A program made the position numbers and the translations under genes. Shown here in pieces: positions 6,014 to 7,196 of a DNA stretch of 7,196 nt. Source of the DNA: Candidatus Paceibacter normanii SCGC AAA255-P19 (GTDB lineage: Bacteria > Patescibacteriota > Minisyncoccia > Minisyncoccales > Paceibacteraceae); assembly GCA_000398025.1 (NCBI GenBank), contig ASKX01000029.1, positions 1-7,196 of the forward strand, given 5' to 3'. How positions within the stretch are numbered: position 1 is the first letter of the stretch; every line of letters starts with the position of its first letter. Under the pieces are notes generated by a model. It searched no databases and was not told the DNA's origin. It saw only the letters and a list, made by a program, of their open reading frames with translations.

Positions 6014-6613
6014 ATGCCTGGAAAGTCTGAAATTGAAGATCTGAAGAGGCGGACCCAAGAGCTGCTGGCAAAGTCACAGCCGCCTACTCTCCAAGAGCGG
6101 ACTGCTCCGGTCGTCTTAGCCAAAGATGAGGAGCTTCGCAAACGGGAAGGGGCGGTAGCTGCCAAGGAAAAAGGGCTGGAGATCTGGGAGAAGAGCTGTG
6201 CCACCCGGGAACAGGCCGTCAAAGAGACCATCGAGACCCTCGAGAATGCCCGTAAAGTCCTCGAAGACCGGGGAGCCAGAGCCGGAGAGCGTGAGGAGGC
6301 TATTACTTCTCGGGAAGAGGCGGCCAGCAAACGCGAGCAGGAACTGGATAGCCGTGATGAAGAGCTCAAGGCGGAAACTAGAGAGCTTGTCGACCGGAAG
6401 AAAGTCCTGGACGAGGTAACTGGCAATCAGATCCAGATCGAGGAATCCCTAGCTGCCCGGGAAAAGGCAGTAGAGGCTCAAGAGGCGGAGGCAATCCAGG
6501 TCCGCGCCTTGGCTGACGTCATGAAGCGGATTATCGATGAGCTGGAACTCCGGCCCGGACTCGAGCAGTCTGGTCTCTGGGAGGATTTCGAAAAACTGTA
6601 CGGAGGTAGCTGA
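6014..6613 (+). CDS. Long heptad-repeat coiled-coil protein, unknown function
   Basis: I do not recognise a family. From the ATG at 6014 it encodes 199 residues, with no signal peptide and no membrane segment. After a short helical start (MPGKSEIEDLKRRTQELLAK) and a Pro-containing break (residues 22-32), residues 41-180 follow an unbroken seven-residue register: about twenty heptads with a mostly aliphatic or Ala first position, often read as L-x-x-R-E-x-A/E. The last residues, about 181-199, leave the pattern. A long rod-like, highly charged helix is predicted, probably a dimer or higher oligomer; a single charged helix is the alternative. The gene is much richer in GC than the secretion genes and has a consensus promoter and strong Shine-Dalgarno, suggesting high expression. 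The in-frame TTG at 5957 would add 19 AT-rich codons and is less likely. Its TGA overlaps the ATG of the next gene, so the two are probably co-translated. Confidence 0.7.
   Translation: MPGKSEIEDLKRRTQELLAKSQPPTLQERTAPVVLAKDEELRKREGAVAAKEKGLEIWEKSCATREQAVKETIETLENARKVLEDRGARAGEREEAITSREEAASKREQELDSRDEELKAETRELVDRKKVLDEVTGNQIQIEESLAAREKAVEAQEAEAIQVRALADVMKRIIDELELRPGLEQSGLWEDFEKLYGGS
6602..6607 (+). promoter_or_regulatory. Shine-Dalgarno of the second cassette gene
   Basis: GGAGGT lies inside the last codons of the coiled-coil gene, 5 nt before the ATG at 6613. With the TGATG stop/start overlap it supports coupled translation and the chosen start. Confidence 0.7.
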
Positions 6614-6915
6614 TGAACATATTCGGTAAAACTGAGGCTGAGAAGGCCCGCGACGAGCGACTCGAGGAGGTGAGGGCGAAAGCAGCCGAAACTACGGAGC
6701 GACTCTATCTCATCCCTCACAGTTCACAAACTGAGAGGAACATCTTTGAGAAGCGAGCGGCTCATACCCGACAAGCTCTCAGGAATGTCCGGTCTTGTCT
6801 TCGTTCCCAGACTCGGGTCTGGGAGGCATCTCTCGAGATGACCACATCTCAGGAGCAGCTCCAAGATGCCGAGGCCAACACTGAGTTGCTTTTGCGGAAC
6901 CTCTCCCGTACCTAG
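6613..6915 (+). CDS. Small helical protein coupled to the coiled-coil gene, unknown function
   Basis: A 100-residue protein, not recognised. It has no signal peptide or membrane helix. Residues 6-30 are a charged helix rich in Glu, Arg and Ala (EAEKARDERLEEVRAKAAE). LYLIPHSSQT (31-40) is a likely turn. Residues 41-100 form one or two further amphipathic helices with a Gln/Glu-rich end. It has one cysteine (C62). The start overlaps the upstream stop by one base (TGATG) and has a good Shine-Dalgarno, which makes it a real gene despite its small size. The raised GC matches its upstream partner. The pair probably works together, for example as a structural complex; this is inference from coupling alone. 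It ends in TAG, about 105 bp before a terminator hairpin. Confidence 0.65.
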   Translation: MNIFGKTEAEKARDERLEEVRAKAAETTERLYLIPHSSQTERNIFEKRAAHTRQALRNVRSCLRSQTRVWEASLEMTTSQEQLQDAEANTELLLRNLSRT

Positions 6916-7019
6916 TCCCCCTTAACAAGCAGGATCCTTTACGATGTCGAAGTCGCCAGTTGTAACGGCGAATAAGACTCAAAAGAATCCGAACATATCG
7001 TTTTGTAATGAACTTTTGG

Positions 7020-7050
7020 AAGCTCTCCTCTCGTATGGGAGAGCTTTTCT
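7020..7050 (+). terminator. Rho-independent-type terminator of the coiled-coil cassette
   Basis: AAGCTCTCC (7020-7028) pairs perfectly with GGAGAGCTT (7038-7046) around a 9-nt loop, followed by TTCTAATTT. The T tract is moderate. The minus-strand reading has no U run after the hairpin, so it should act mainly on plus-strand transcripts. A weaker 5-bp hairpin (TCGCC 6953-6957 with GGCGA 6967-6971) lies upstream in the same intergenic stretch. Confidence 0.7.
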
Positions 7051-7062
7051 AATTTAAGTTTC

Positions 7063-7196
7063 TTATTCAGATTCTTCTTTGAGAAATCTTCCGAATTCGA
7101 TTGCTGCTTTCTTTAATTCTCCTTTGGCTTCTTCAACCTCTCTTTGTCTAGATCCCCAGTCTTCTTGGAGGCCAGAAATTTTTTCCTCTAGCTCAG
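7063..7196 (-). CDS. C-terminal end of a coiled-coil-like protein (N-terminus beyond right edge)
   Basis: Reading leftward from the window edge, one frame is open for 43 codons to TAA at 7065-7063. The visible peptide is charged and helical (EEKISGLQEDWGSRQREVEE, then AKGELKKAAIEFGRFLKEES). Base composition and Lys/Glu content resemble the T4SS genes, not the GC-rich cassette. Its stop faces the cassette terminator, so the two units converge. Too little is visible to assign a family. A helical protein with a coiled-coil C-terminus is all that can be said. Confidence 0.6.
   Translation of the reverse strand, partial: ELEEKISGLQEDWGSRQREVEEAKGELKKAAIEFGRFLKEESE

Noticed and set aside
5890..6426. 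A long minus-strand open frame opposite the coiled-coil gene
   Set aside because: The product is a low-complexity Ser/Arg/Ala sequence, as expected from reading the GC-rich heptad gene backwards. It has no promoter or ribosome binding site, and the plus-strand gene is far better supported.
6944..7057. A 37-codon plus-strand frame (ATG at 6944, TAA at 7055-7057) after the cassette
   Set aside because: Its last codons lie inside the terminator hairpin, its Shine-Dalgarno (AGGA, 9 nt away) is weak, and the peptide resembles nothing I know.
1..7196. CRISPR array, tRNA, rRNA, insertion sequence or attachment site
   Set aside because: I saw no spaced direct repeats, no tRNA-like cloverleaf, no rRNA motif, no transposase frame and no terminal inverted repeats.

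Overview
The window most resembles a member of the Candidate Phyla Radiation (Patescibacteria, Parcubacteria/Microgenomates-like). This is an inference from gene content: a compact block holding a T4SS-type pilin fused to a lamin-tail domain (LTD), a small basic membrane protein, a VirB4-type ATPase, a TraC-like protein, a PrgI-family protein and a small conserved helical protein. That combination is typical of the reduced type IV secretion / pilus-like loci of these bacteria. The standard code fits: TAA, TAG and TGA all end genes, and no gene needs TGA read as an amino acid.

Layout. From 5773 down to the left edge, six minus-strand genes sit almost end to end with gaps of 2-31 bp, and read as one operon. 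In transcription order they are: a 150-aa helical protein (5321-5773), PrgI (4905-5318), a TraC-like protein broken by a G8 tract (4282-4901), the VirB4 ATPase (2496-4277), a basic two-helix membrane protein (1934-2464) and a long exported protein (1914 to beyond position 1). The last has a signal peptide, a two-helix pilin core, a cysteine cluster and an LTD. The operon appears to start from an extended -10 promoter at about 5793-5801, with a 5' leader of only about 13 nt.

Facing away from it is a plus-strand cassette with a consensus sigma70-type promoter (TTGACA-16 bp-TATAAT, 5830-5857), a leader of about 150 nt carrying an isolated strong Shine-Dalgarno sequence, and two overlapping genes (6014-6613 and 6613-6915). 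Both proteins are predicted to be almost entirely helical, and I do not recognise either. The cassette is clearly richer in GC (roughly 50-62% in lines I counted) than the secretion genes (roughly 35-47%). Its genes have textbook ribosome binding sites, which the secretion genes lack. It ends at a hairpin terminator (7020-7050). A further minus-strand gene, visible only as its C-terminal 43 codons, enters from the right edge.

How the genes could work together (inference): VirB4 would energise assembly or export of the pilin-like protein through a membrane platform that includes PrgI and the basic membrane protein. The LTD and cysteine-rich parts would be displayed outside the cell. The most notable points are the frameshifted TraC-like gene, the pilin/Cys-rich/LTD fusion, and the divergent two-gene coiled-coil cassette.
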